Below are positions 25,071-31,978 of a DNA stretch of 34,055 nucleotides, in pieces. This DNA is from Alphaproteobacteria bacterium (GTDB taxonomy: Bacteria; Pseudomonadota; Alphaproteobacteria; SHVZ01), in the NCBI GenBank assembly GCA_009694025.1, contig SHVZ01000036.1:1-34055 (forward strand). Reading direction: 5' to 3'. Below the pieces are notes generated by a model. The model was not told the origin of the DNA. It saw nothing but the letters and a program-made list of their open reading frames with translations, and made no database searches. The translations under genes and the position numbers were made by a program. How positions within the stretch are numbered: position 1 is the stretch's first letter; the number at the start of each line of letters is the position of its first letter.

Positions 25071-25836
25071 GCGACTCGACCCGGTCGGCGAACAGCATGT
25101 CGTGGATGCGCGACTGGAGGCGCTGGAAGTCCTCGCCGCCGACCGCCCGATGATCGAACTTGTCGGCGTCGAGCTCCGCCTTGACCCGGCCGGGATGGGG
25201 CGACAGCACGAGAATGCGGCTGCCGACGATGATCGCCTCCTCGATCGAGTGGGTGACGAAGAGGACGGTGAAACGCGCCTCCTCCCACAGAAGCAGCAGC
25301 TCCTCCTGCATCTTGCGGCGGGTCAGCGCGTCGAGCGCGGCGAAGGGCTCGTCCATCAGGAGGATCGCCGGCTCCATCGCCAGCGCACGCGCGATGGCGA
25401 CCCGCTGCTTCATGCCGCCGGAGAGCATATGCGGGTGGACGTCGGCGAAGCGCTCGAGCCCGACCTTGGCGATATAGGCCCGGGCCCGTTCCTCGGCCTC
25501 GCGGCCGCGCATCTTGCCGCTGGCGGTGAGCGGGAACATGACGTTCTCCTTCACCGTCTTCCACGGCGGGAGCTGGTCGAACTCCTGGAACACCATCATC
25601 CGGTCGGGGCCCGGCCGCTCGACGCCCTGGCCCGAAAGCCGGATCTCGCCCTCGACCGGCGTAAGAAAGCCGCCGACCGCCTTCAGCAGGCTCGACTTGC
25701 CGCAGCCTGATGGGCCCAGCAGCACGAAGCGCTCGGAGGGGAAGACCTGGAAGTCGACCCGGTATGTGGCCGTCACCAGATGCTCCGGCGTCTTGTACTG
25801 GAGCGTGACGCCGGCGACGTCGAGGAGCGGAGTCAA
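25063..25836 (-). CDS. ABC transporter ATP-binding protein (NitT/TauT type)
   Basis: Cytosolic ATPase of the importer, 257 aa. Walker A GPSGCGKSS (41-49), Q-loop VFQEFDQLPPW (82-92), ABC signature LSGGMKQR (138-145), Walker B ILLMDEP (158-164) with the D-loop FAALDALTR, and the H-loop VTHSIEEA are all present, so it should be active. The closest named groups by motif are TauB/SsuB/NrtD. It follows the binding-protein gene by 17 bases and overlaps the permease by eight. Confidence 0.94.
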   Translation of the reverse strand: MTPLLDVAGVTLQYKTPEHLVTATYRVDFQVFPSERFVLLGPSGCGKSSLLKAVGGFLTPVEGEIRLSGQGVERPGPDRMMVFQEFDQLPPWKTVKENVMFPLTASGKMRGREAEERARAYIAKVGLERFADVHPHMLSGGMKQRVAIARALAMEPAILLMDEPFAALDALTRRKMQEELLLLWEEARFTVLFVTHSIEEAIIVGSRILVLSPHPGRVKAELDADKFDHRAVGGEDFQRLQSRIHDMLFADRVESHG

Positions 25837-25853
25837 TGCGACGGCCCGGCCTC

Positions 25854-26837
25854 TCAGCTGCCGCCGCCGGTATGGGCCTCCGGGAAGACGTAGTCCTTCC
25901 AGCTCTCGGCCTTGTTCTTGAGGGCGCCGACCTTATGCATGAACGCGGCATAGGCCATGGTGTTCTGCGGCTCCAAGGTGAAGACGATCTCCGGATCGTT
26001 CAGCATCTTCAGGATGAAGGCCGGGTCGTCTTTGCTCTTGTTGGCATCGATGTAGATTTTGGCCGCCGACGGCCTGTCGGCGTTGATCCGCTTGATCGCC
26101 TCGGCCAATGCGCTCCGAAAGGTGTCGTAGGTCTTCGGATTCTTGGTGCGGAAGTCGTCGCGCGCCCACACCAGGTTGAAGGTGGTGGGGCCGCCCAGCA
26201 CCTCGTAGGAGTTGAGGATCCTGGTCACCCGCGGGTCGTTGAGCTGCTGGTACTGGAAGGGCGGGCTGGAGAAATGCGCGTTGACCTCGGTCGCGCCCGA
26301 GAGGATCGCGGCGGTCGCGTCCGGATGCGCCATGGAGACGGTGAACTCGTCCAGCGCATCGAACTTGCCGAGCAGCTTCTCGGCGGCCATCTGCAGCGTG
26401 CGGGCCTGGACCGACACCTTGACCGCCGGCAGCGCGATCTTGTCCTTGGCGGTGAAGTCCTTGAGCGATTTGATCGCCGGATTCCGGGTGGTCAGATAGA
26501 GCGGCATCGAGTTGATGGCGGAGATCGCCCGCACGTTCATGCTGCCCTTGGTGCGGTCCCAGATCAGCAGCAGCGGGCCGACGCCGCCGGAGCCGACATC
26601 CAGCGAGCCCGAGAGCAGCGCGTCGTTCATCGGCGCGCCCGACGCCAGCTGCGACCAGGTGACCTTGATGTCCAGGCCCTGGCGCTTGCCCGCCTCCTCG
26701 ATCAGGTTCTGGTGCCGCATCATCTGCAGCGGCAGGTAGCTGATGCCGAACTGCTCGGCGATGCGGATCTCGCCCTCGGCCCTGGCCGCGCCCGCGATCA
26801 GGGCCAGCCCCATGGCCAGCGCCGTCATCCGTTTCAT
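25854..26837 (-). CDS. ABC transporter substrate-binding protein (NMT1/TauA-like)
   Basis: Periplasmic binding protein of 327 aa for the adjacent importer. The signal peptide is residues 1-20 (MTALAMGLALIAGAARA then EGEIRIA). The mature part, FGISYLPLQMMRHQNLIEEAG, followed by SGAPMNDALLSGSLDVGSGG and PATAAIL-like HPDATAAILSGATEVNAHFS, is the typical two-lobe pattern of the SsuA/TauA/NMT1 family. The Shine-Dalgarno GGGAGGAG fixes the ATG at 26837. First gene of the nine-gene unit that continues into complex-II-like and hydratase genes, and divergent from the ThDP enzyme gene. The ligand is presumably the substrate, or a precursor, of the enzymes behind it. Confidence 0.92.
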   Translation of the reverse strand: MKRMTALAMGLALIAGAARAEGEIRIAEQFGISYLPLQMMRHQNLIEEAGKRQGLDIKVTWSQLASGAPMNDALLSGSLDVGSGGVGPLLLIWDRTKGSMNVRAISAINSMPLYLTTRNPAIKSLKDFTAKDKIALPAVKVSVQARTLQMAAEKLLGKFDALDEFTVSMAHPDATAAILSGATEVNAHFSSPPFQYQQLNDPRVTRILNSYEVLGGPTTFNLVWARDDFRTKNPKTYDTFRSALAEAIKRINADRPSAAKIYIDANKSKDDPAFILKMLNDPEIVFTLEPQNTMAYAAFMHKVGALKNKAESWKDYVFPEAHTGGGS

Positions 26838-26870
26838 GCCGCTCCTCCCGCGTGAAGTTCTTCTGGCCGC

Positions 26871-26913
26871 GAGTATGCCCCACTCGCCTCACATCGTCGA
26901 TTTCTGCATACTC
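26871..26913. promoter_or_regulatory. Inverted repeat in the divergent promoter region
   Basis: GAGTATGC (26871-26878) and its complement GCATACTC (26906-26913) lie in the 84-base gap between the binding-protein gene (-) and the ThDP enzyme gene (+). Each arm contains CATACT in the outward direction, a four-of-six match to a -10 hexamer, so the arms may be symmetrical -10 elements or a binding site for a shared regulator. The + arm would leave almost no leader before the ATG at 26922. Confidence 0.4.
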
Positions 26914-26921
26914 CGCGCCCC

Positions 26922-28538
26922 ATGAACGGAAAACGCACCGTCGCCGACGCGATCGCTGCGACGCTCAAAGCCTACGGCGCCGAATTCGCCTTCGGCATTC
27001 CCGGCAACGACGTGCTGGAGCTGATCCGGGCCTGCGAGGAGGCGGGCATCCGCTTCGTGCTGGCGAAGAGCGAACCCTCTGCCGCGTTCATGGCCGACGC
27101 CGTCTGGCAGGTGAGCGGCCGCCCCGCGGTTCTGATCCCGGCGCTCGGCCCCGGCCTCGCCAATGCCATCTCCGGCATCGCCGGCGCGTTGCAGGAACGC
27201 TCGGCCATCGTCGTGTTGGCCGGCGAGATGACGACCCGGCTGATGGGCATCTATACCCACCAGGTCTTCGACCACGTGGCGCTGGCGGCGCCGGTGACCA
27301 AGCTCGCTGCAACCTTGAATCCCGGCCGCGCCGCCCAGCAGACGGCGAAGGCGCTCGACGTCGCGCTGACATATCCGGCCGGCCCGGTGCTGCTGAACTG
27401 CCCGGCGGATTTGAGCCGCGCCGATTCCGGCGAGCCGGCGCAGGCACCGCCGCGGCGCCTGCCGACGACCCTGGACGAGGCGGCGACGCAGACCGGACGT
27501 GCCCTGATCCGCGCCGCACGCCGGCCGCTGGCGCTGGTCGGCCGTGGCGCCCTCCGCGCCGGCGTCGCCGAGCCGCTCCTGGCCTTCGTCGAGGCCTGGG
27601 GCATGCCGGTGCTGACCACCTACAAGGCCAAGGGCGCGCTCGACGAGCGCCACAGGCTCGCGCTCGGCAGCCTCGGACTCTCGCCGATCGTCGACGCCGT
27701 GACGACGGAGCTGGTGGGTGCGGCCGACCTTTTGGTGCTTGTCGGCTTCGATCCGATCGAACTCCGGGATGCCTGGATCGATGCCTGGCCCGCCGACCGC
27801 GCCGTGCTCTCCCTCGACTGGGGCCCGTTGCCGCATCGCATGTTCCCGGCCGGCACAGAGGTCCATGGCGAGCTGCCGTCGCTGCTCGCGCGCCTGACCG
27901 GAGGGCCGCCGGTCGCGACCTGGCCGGCGGAGACCCTTGGCGCTCACCGTTCCAAGGTCGCGGAAATCGCGCGACCACGGATGCCCGCGGCCGGCATCAG
28001 CCCGGCCGCCCTGTTCAAGGCGGTGAGCGACCGGGTTCGGCCGGACTGGCTATTAACCGTCGACGTCGGCGCGCACCGCATCCTCGCCAACCACGCCATC
28101 CTCTGCCGCACGCCCGGCCAGCTTCTCCAGTCGAACGGCCTCGGCCACATGGGCTATGCGCTGCCGGCGGCGATCGGCGCCGCGCTGGCGAAGCCCGGTA
28201 GTCCCGTCGTGGCGCTGATCGGCGACGGCTCGCTGCTGATGTCGCTCGGCGACCTCGCGGTCGCCGCCGAGCACGCACTGCCGATCGTCGTCGTCGTGCT
28301 CGACGATCAGGCCCTCGCCCTGATCAAGCTGAAGCAGGCGAAGATGCAGATGGCGCCCCGCGCCGTCGACTTCGCCGGCCCCCGCTTCGACATCCTCGCC
28401 AAGGGCTTCGGCATCGACGGAACCCGCGTCGAGTCCCAGGCCGAGTTCGAGCGCGCCTTCGACGCCGCCCTTGAGACGAAGCGACCGACGGTGATCGACG
28501 CGATCGTCGATCCGTCTGAATACTGGGAGCAGATGTGA
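26922..28538 (+). CDS. Thiamine diphosphate-dependent enzyme (acetolactate synthase-like fold)
   Basis: A ThDP enzyme of 538 aa with the N-terminal pyrimidine-binding, central and C-terminal pyrophosphate-binding domains of the acetolactate synthase/decarboxylase superfamily. The activating glutamate is E51 in KSEPSAAFMAD. The cofactor motif starts GDGSLLMS (434-441), but the usual terminal NN or ND is D461-D462 (VLDDQ). The N-terminal AIAATLKAYGAEFAFGIPGND is typical. It could be a 2-keto acid decarboxylase, a carboligase or a sulfoacetaldehyde acetyltransferase-like enzyme; the sequence does not decide. It has no clear Shine-Dalgarno and sits divergent to the importer operon. Confidence 0.88.
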   Translation: MNGKRTVADAIAATLKAYGAEFAFGIPGNDVLELIRACEEAGIRFVLAKSEPSAAFMADAVWQVSGRPAVLIPALGPGLANAISGIAGALQERSAIVVLAGEMTTRLMGIYTHQVFDHVALAAPVTKLAATLNPGRAAQQTAKALDVALTYPAGPVLLNCPADLSRADSGEPAQAPPRRLPTTLDEAATQTGRALIRAARRPLALVGRGALRAGVAEPLLAFVEAWGMPVLTTYKAKGALDERHRLALGSLGLSPIVDAVTTELVGAADLLVLVGFDPIELRDAWIDAWPADRAVLSLDWGPLPHRMFPAGTEVHGELPSLLARLTGGPPVATWPAETLGAHRSKVAEIARPRMPAAGISPAALFKAVSDRVRPDWLLTVDVGAHRILANHAILCRTPGQLLQSNGLGHMGYALPAAIGAALAKPGSPVVALIGDGSLLMSLGDLAVAAEHALPIVVVVLDDQALALIKLKQAKMQMAPRAVDFAGPRFDILAKGFGIDGTRVESQAEFERAFDAALETKRPTVIDAIVDPSEYWEQM

Positions 28539-28555
28539 GTCTTGATGGCATCCGC

Positions 28556-28604
28556 GCTCATGCTTCGAAGCGGCGAAGTCGACTTCGCCGGAGCGCAGCA
28601 TGAG
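28556..28604. repeat. REP-like intergenic palindrome I
   Basis: Outer arms CTCATGCT (28557-28564) and AGCATGAG (28597-28604) enclose a perfect 20-bp palindrome, CGGCGAAGTCGACTTCGCCG (28571-28590). It lies between the converging ThDP enzyme and M81 genes. A related CTCATGC/GCATGAG element recurs at 33876-33911, which suggests a dispersed intergenic repeat family. Confidence 0.6.
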
Positions 28605-28616
28605 GGCTTTCTCTCA

Positions 28617-28649
28617 GGCCTCATCCTGAGCCTGTCGAAGGATGAGGCC
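28617..28649. terminator. Hairpin between converging genes (REP-like, probable terminator)
   Basis: Perfect 11-bp arms GGCCTCATCCT (28617-28627) and AGGATGAGGCC (28639-28649) with an 11-base loop. It sits eight bases beyond the stop of the M81 gene. There is no T-run, but the core CTCATCCTGAG...TCGAAGGATGAG is of a kind widespread in intergenic DNA of alphaproteobacteria. It may serve as a bidirectional terminator, an mRNA stabiliser, or a repeat. Confidence 0.55.
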
Positions 28650-28656
28650 GCCCCAC

Positions 28657-30135
28657 CTATCGCCAGTCGTTGATGCGGTCGAGCGGGTAGATCGGCCGGC
28701 GGATCTTCTTGAAGTCGAGCAGCGAGTTGTCGGAGGTCGTCACCCCCTCACCGTCGAGGCGGAAGGTGTGCTTGGCCATCCTGGCGAAGCCGGCGCGGTA
28801 GTGGATGCGGGACTTCAGCAGAAGATAGCGCTTCGCCTCCGGCTGGATGCCGAGCGAGGTGAAGATGCCGACATCGAAGGGCTCGTGGTGGCGCGAGATG
28901 ACCACGATCTCCATCTTGCCGGTATCGAGCACCGCGGCGGGTCCGAGCTGCGCCTTGGTCCCCGTGCTCATGGCGCCGCGGATGACGAACTCGCCGTCGG
29001 TCAGCGCCCGCACCTTGCCGGTGACGGCGAGCGGCCTGCCCTTCAAGTTGATCGACGGCATGTCGGTCTTGCCGCCGAGCTCGAGCGTCACCGTGGCACC
29101 CACTCCGGCCTTGGTCATCTCCTGGACCGCCTCGGGATCCCAAACCGCGGCCACCGCCACGTCCTCGAGCCCCTGGCGCATGACCTCGGCGATCACCGTC
29201 ATCACGTCCTGGGTGGCGCCGGAGGCGGCGTTGTCCGAATGGTCGAGGAGCACGATCGGGCCGTCGGCGAGCTCCTTCGCCTCGGCGATGGTGCCGGCGA
29301 GCGGGCGGCCCTTGTAGACGAAGTCCTCGCGGGCGAGCCAGCCGGCGCGGGCGATCTCCTCCGCCCCCGCCTCGGCCTTCGCCTTGTCGCCGTCGGCGAT
29401 AGTGACGACCGAAAAGCCGGCATCTCTTATGTCGGCGAGCGGGAAGCCGAACAGGATCGAGGCCGAGAGGAGGCCTGCCTTCTCCTTGGCCCGCGCCAGC
29501 GCGTTCAGACCCTTCATCGGCTCGTCGTCGGTGCCCTGGCGCAAGGTCTGCGCGAGCAGCGGCACCTGCCGCCAGCTCATCACCGGCCTGGTCTTGCCGG
29601 CCATGGCGTCGAGCACGATGCGCCCGGCCCGCATGCCGGTGTCGTACATGTCGATGTGCGGGTAGGTCGAATAGCCGACCAGCGCGGTCGCGTTGTCGAC
29701 CATCGCCCGGGTGCAGTTGCAATGGGGATCGAGGGCGACCGCGATCGGCAGGGTCGGATGGGCATTGCGGATGCGGGCGAGGAGCGCCCCCTCCCCATCC
29801 TCCTCGGTCTCCGTCACCATGGCGCCGTGAAGGTCGAGGAGGGCCGCATCGCAGCCCTTGTCGATCGCCTCCAAGATGGCGTCGGTGATGTGCTTGTAGG
29901 CCCCGGCCGCGACCTTGCCGGAGGGGACGGCGCTGGCGGCGATCGGGATCGCCATCTCGGCCTTGGCCGCCTCGGCCTGGTCGATGAAGGCGGCGATCGC
30001 CGTATTGGTGCCCTTGAAGTAGGTCCGGGCCGCCTCGCCCTTGAGCATGTTGCGGTGGCCGAAGCGCGCGACGTCGGTCGGGATCGGCGAGAAGGTGTTG
30101 GTCTCGTGCAGCATCGCTGCGACGACCAGGCGCAT
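28657..30135 (-). CDS. M81-family metallopeptidase-like protein (MlrC-like)
   Basis: Member of the MlrC family, named for a microcystin-degradation gene but widespread in bacteria lacking that pathway; 492 aa. The N-terminal signature HETNTFSPIPT (10-20) and the metal-site segments DLHGAMVTE, DPHCNCT and GYSTYPHIDMYDTG are present; the Asp and His residues are the expected zinc ligands. The C-terminal domain is complete. I take the ATG at 30135 with GGGGGAT upstream over an in-frame TTG four codons earlier. A strong terminator just upstream separates it from the histidine operon, so it has its own promoter. Physiological substrate unknown, probably a small peptide or amide. Confidence 0.88.
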   Translation of the reverse strand: MRLVVAAMLHETNTFSPIPTDVARFGHRNMLKGEAARTYFKGTNTAIAAFIDQAEAAKAEMAIPIAASAVPSGKVAAGAYKHITDAILEAIDKGCDAALLDLHGAMVTETEEDGEGALLARIRNAHPTLPIAVALDPHCNCTRAMVDNATALVGYSTYPHIDMYDTGMRAGRIVLDAMAGKTRPVMSWRQVPLLAQTLRQGTDDEPMKGLNALARAKEKAGLLSASILFGFPLADIRDAGFSVVTIADGDKAKAEAGAEEIARAGWLAREDFVYKGRPLAGTIAEAKELADGPIVLLDHSDNAASGATQDVMTVIAEVMRQGLEDVAVAAVWDPEAVQEMTKAGVGATVTLELGGKTDMPSINLKGRPLAVTGKVRALTDGEFVIRGAMSTGTKAQLGPAAVLDTGKMEIVVISRHHEPFDVGIFTSLGIQPEAKRYLLLKSRIHYRAGFARMAKHTFRLDGEGVTTSDNSLLDFKKIRRPIYPLDRINDWR

Positions 30136-30145
30136 GGCATCCCCC

Positions 30146-30187
30146 AAAACGAAAAGGCGCCCTCCCCTGGAAAGGGGGGGGGCGCCT
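30146..30187 (-). terminator. Rho-independent terminator of the his/selW-like operon
   Basis: On the minus strand, 11 bases after the SelW-like stop, an AGGCGCC-rich arm pairs with GGGGAGGGCGCCT (13 pairs with one wobble), followed by TTTTCGTTTT (30155-30146). This is the clearest intrinsic terminator in the window. It ends the transcript of the SelW-like gene ahead of the M81 gene. Confidence 0.85.
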
Positions 30188-30197
30188 CGATCCTATC

Positions 30198-30413
30198 TCA
30201 GCTCTTCGCCGTCGCGTCGACTTCCTCGTCGGTGGGGAAGCGACCTTCCTTGTGCTTGGAGAAGGCGAGCCGGCCATCGACGGTGATGTCGAAGATGCCG
30301 CCCTTGCCCTTCACCAGCTGAACCTCGGCGCCGAGCTTCGTCAGTCTGTCCCTCGCACGGAGGGCTCTCGGTTCGTAGTTTCAGGACACGCAGTAGTCGA
30401 TCCGGGCCTTCAT
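30198..30413 (-). CDS. SelW-like selenoprotein (Rdx family) with in-frame TGA = selenocysteine
   Basis: Small thioredoxin-fold redox protein, 71 aa. Reading from ATG 30413 to TGA 30198 gives MKARIDYCVSUNYEPRALRA at the start, where codon 11 is TGA (30383-30381). This is the CxxU position of the SelT/SelW/SelH (Rdx) family. The frame continues through AEVQLVKGKGGIFDITVDGR and LAFSKHKEGRFPTDEEV, matching the family's GxFDVxxDG and FSKxxxGRFP elements, so translation must pass the TGA. A Shine-Dalgarno AGGAG lies upstream (30425-30421). A hairpin follows the TGA at bacterial-SECIS distance. It starts 46 bases after the HIT gene and ends at a strong terminator, so it is the last gene of the histidine operon. 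Sec insertion is inferred; a plain stop would leave a 10-residue peptide. Confidence 0.87.
30350..30371 (-). promoter_or_regulatory. Candidate bacterial SECIS hairpin
   Basis: In the mRNA, CCCUC (30364-30360) pairs with GAGGG (30354-30350) across the loop CGUGC. The loop begins 21 nt after the UGA, and a G occupies its second position. These match the published features of bacterial SECIS elements (loop 16-37 nt from UGA, G in the first two loop bases). An outer CCGAG (30371-30367) could also pair with CUCGG (30335-30331). Structure found by eye. Confidence 0.7.
30381..30383 (-). other. Recoded TGA (selenocysteine codon 11)
   Basis: In-frame TGA in the SelW-like gene at the second redox position of the CVSU motif; Cys occupies this place in non-seleno homologues. 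Confidence 0.82.
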
Positions 30414-30459
30414 CGGAGATCTCCTGGGTTCGGGGCGATGCTTGAGAAGGATATGGGGT

Positions 30460-30825
30460 TCATTCCGCCTTTTGCAGCATCCGGCCGAGCGGCCGGCCGC
30501 CGACCACGTGCCAGTGGACGTGCGGGACTTCCTGGCGGCCGTTCTCGCCGGAGTTGACGAGCACGCGGTAGCCGGTCCCGGCGATGCCGAGGTCGCGGGC
30601 GACCTTGCCGATGGCGCGGACCACGGCGGCCTGCTCCTCGGCGCTCGCCTTCTCGGCGAAGTCGTCCATGGAGACGTAGGCGTTCTTCGGGATCACCAGG
30701 ACATGCACCGGCGCCTGCGGGCGGATGTCGTGGATGGCGAGCACGTGGTGGTCCTCGTAGACCTTTTTCGACGGCAGCTCGCCCCTCAGGATGCGGGCGA
30801 AAATGTTGCCCGGATCGTAGCTCAC
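30460..30825 (-). CDS. HIT-family nucleotide-binding hydrolase (HinT-like)
   Basis: Histidine-triad purine nucleoside phosphoramidase-type protein, 121 aa, cytosolic. The motif HVHWHVVGG (102-110) carries the three conserved histidines H102, H104 and H106, and the N-terminal NIFARILRGELPSKKVYEDH is typical of HinT. I place the start at GTG 30825, which overlaps the hisE stop (GTGA) and gives the standard family N-terminus; upstream Met codons lie in the hisE coding region. The HIT gene directly after hisE is an order seen in alphaproteobacterial histidine operons. Confidence 0.92.
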   Translation of the reverse strand: MSYDPGNIFARILRGELPSKKVYEDHHVLAIHDIRPQAPVHVLVIPKNAYVSMDDFAEKASAEEQAAVVRAIGKVARDLGIAGTGYRVLVNSGENGRQEVPHVHWHVVGGRPLGRMLQKAE

Positions 30826-31172
30826 ACGTCGTCTTTCTGCTCGCGCTTCCGCCGTTCGGCGATGCCGCTGACCCCCTCGCGCTTGGACAGCTCGGCCCAG
30901 ACGTCGGCAGGGTTGATGCCCGCATCCGCCCACATCACCAGTATATGGTAGACGAGATCGGCGGATTCGGCGGTGAGCTTCTGGCGGTTGCCGCGGATCG
31001 CCTCGATCACCGCCTCGACCGCCTCCTCGCCGACTTTCTGGGCGATGCGCTTGGTACCCCGCTGCAGAAGCTTCGCGGTGTGGGAGGTTTCGGGATCGGC
31101 ACCGCGCCGGGATTCGATCACCTTGTAGAGGCGATCGAGGCAGGCGCCATCCAGCACGCGCGCATCGGACAT
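30822..31172 (-). CDS. hisE: Phosphoribosyl-ATP diphosphatase
   Basis: Second step of histidine biosynthesis, hydrolysing PR-ATP to PR-AMP and pyrophosphate. 116 aa, full length, all-alpha MazG-like fold. Diagnostic segments are LDRLYKVIESRR, SHTAKLLQRGTKRIAQKVGEEAVE with the acidic metal-binding EE, and ESADLVYHILVMW. It lies between hisF and the HIT gene. Confidence 0.95.
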   Translation of the reverse strand: MSDARVLDGACLDRLYKVIESRRGADPETSHTAKLLQRGTKRIAQKVGEEAVEAVIEAIRGNRQKLTAESADLVYHILVMWADAGINPADVWAELSKREGVSGIAERRKREQKDDV

Positions 31173-31216
31173 GTCTGATCCGATACCACGTTTTCTACGG
31201 AAATGTCACCGATTCC

Positions 31217-31978
31217 TCAGGCGAGGCGGACCGCGACGCCCGCCGCCGCCATGAGGCGCTTCGCCTCGGCGATGGCGATCTCGCCGAAATGGAAGATCGA
31301 GGCGGCGAGCACCGCAGAGGCGTGGCCGCGGATGACCCCGTCGACCAAGTGATCGACCGACCCGACGCCGCCGGAGGCGATGACCGGGATCGGCACGGCA
31401 TCCGCGACGGTACGCGTCAGGTCGATGTCGAATCCGGCCCGGGTGCCGTCCCGGTCCATCGAGGTCAGCAGGATTTCGCCGGCGCCGAGCCCGGCCATCC
31501 GCACCGCCCAATCGACCGCATCGAGGCCGGTGTCGTTCCGCCCGCCATGGGTGAAGACCGACCAGCGGTTGCTGGAGCGCTTGGCATCCACGGCGACGAC
31601 GACACACTGGCTACCGAACTTCTCCGCCGCCTCGCGGACGAAGTCCGGGCGCTTCACCGCCGCGGTGTTGATCGAGACCTTGTCGGCGCCGGCCAGGAGG
31701 AGGGCGCGGACGTCCTTCACCTCGCGCACCCCGCCGCCGACAGTCAACGGCATGAAGCATTGCTCGGCGGTCCGGCGGACCACGTCCAGCAGGATGGCTC
31801 GGTCGTCGGAGCTGGCGGTGATGTCGAGGAAACACAGCTCGTCGGCACCGGCGGCGTCGTAGGCGCGGGCGTGCTCGACCGGGTCGCCGGCGTCCTTGAG
31901 GTCGACGAACTGCACGCCTTTGACCACGCGCCCGTCCTTGACGTCGAGGCAGGGGATGAGCCGGACCTTGAGGCTCAT
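31217..31978 (-). CDS. hisF: Imidazole glycerol phosphate synthase cyclase subunit
   Basis: (beta-alpha)8-barrel that takes ammonia from HisH and PRFAR to give IGP and AICAR; 253 aa. It starts [21 protein letters not shown] with the catalytic first Asp (D11), and the second Asp lies in VVVAVDAKR. Phosphate-binding loops TVGGGVRE and [11 protein letters not shown] are complete. Start ATG overlaps the hisA stop by four bases (ATGA). Pairs with HisH encoded two genes upstream. Confidence 0.97.
   Translation of the reverse strand: MSLKVRLIPCLDVKDGRVVKGVQFVDLKDAGDPVEHARAYDAAGADELCFLDITASSDDRAILLDVVRRTAEQCFMPLTVGGGVREVKDVRALLLAGADKVSINTAAVKRPDFVREAAEKFGSQCVVVAVDAKRSSNRWSVFTHGGRNDTGLDAVDWAVRMAGLGAGEILLTSMDRDGTRAGFDIDLTRTVADAVPIPVIASGGVGSVDHLVDGVIRGHASAVLAASIFHFGEIAIAEAKRLMAAAGVAVRLA

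Noticed and set aside
28539-28656. A CRISPR-like repeat unit
   Set aside because: Only single palindromes are present, with no regular repeat-spacer array.
30381-30413. Reading the TGA as a true stop, making the SelW-like gene a pseudogene or a 10-residue peptide
   Set aside because: The stop is exactly at the Rdx redox position, the frame after it keeps family-like sequence for 60 codons, and a SECIS-like hairpin follows.
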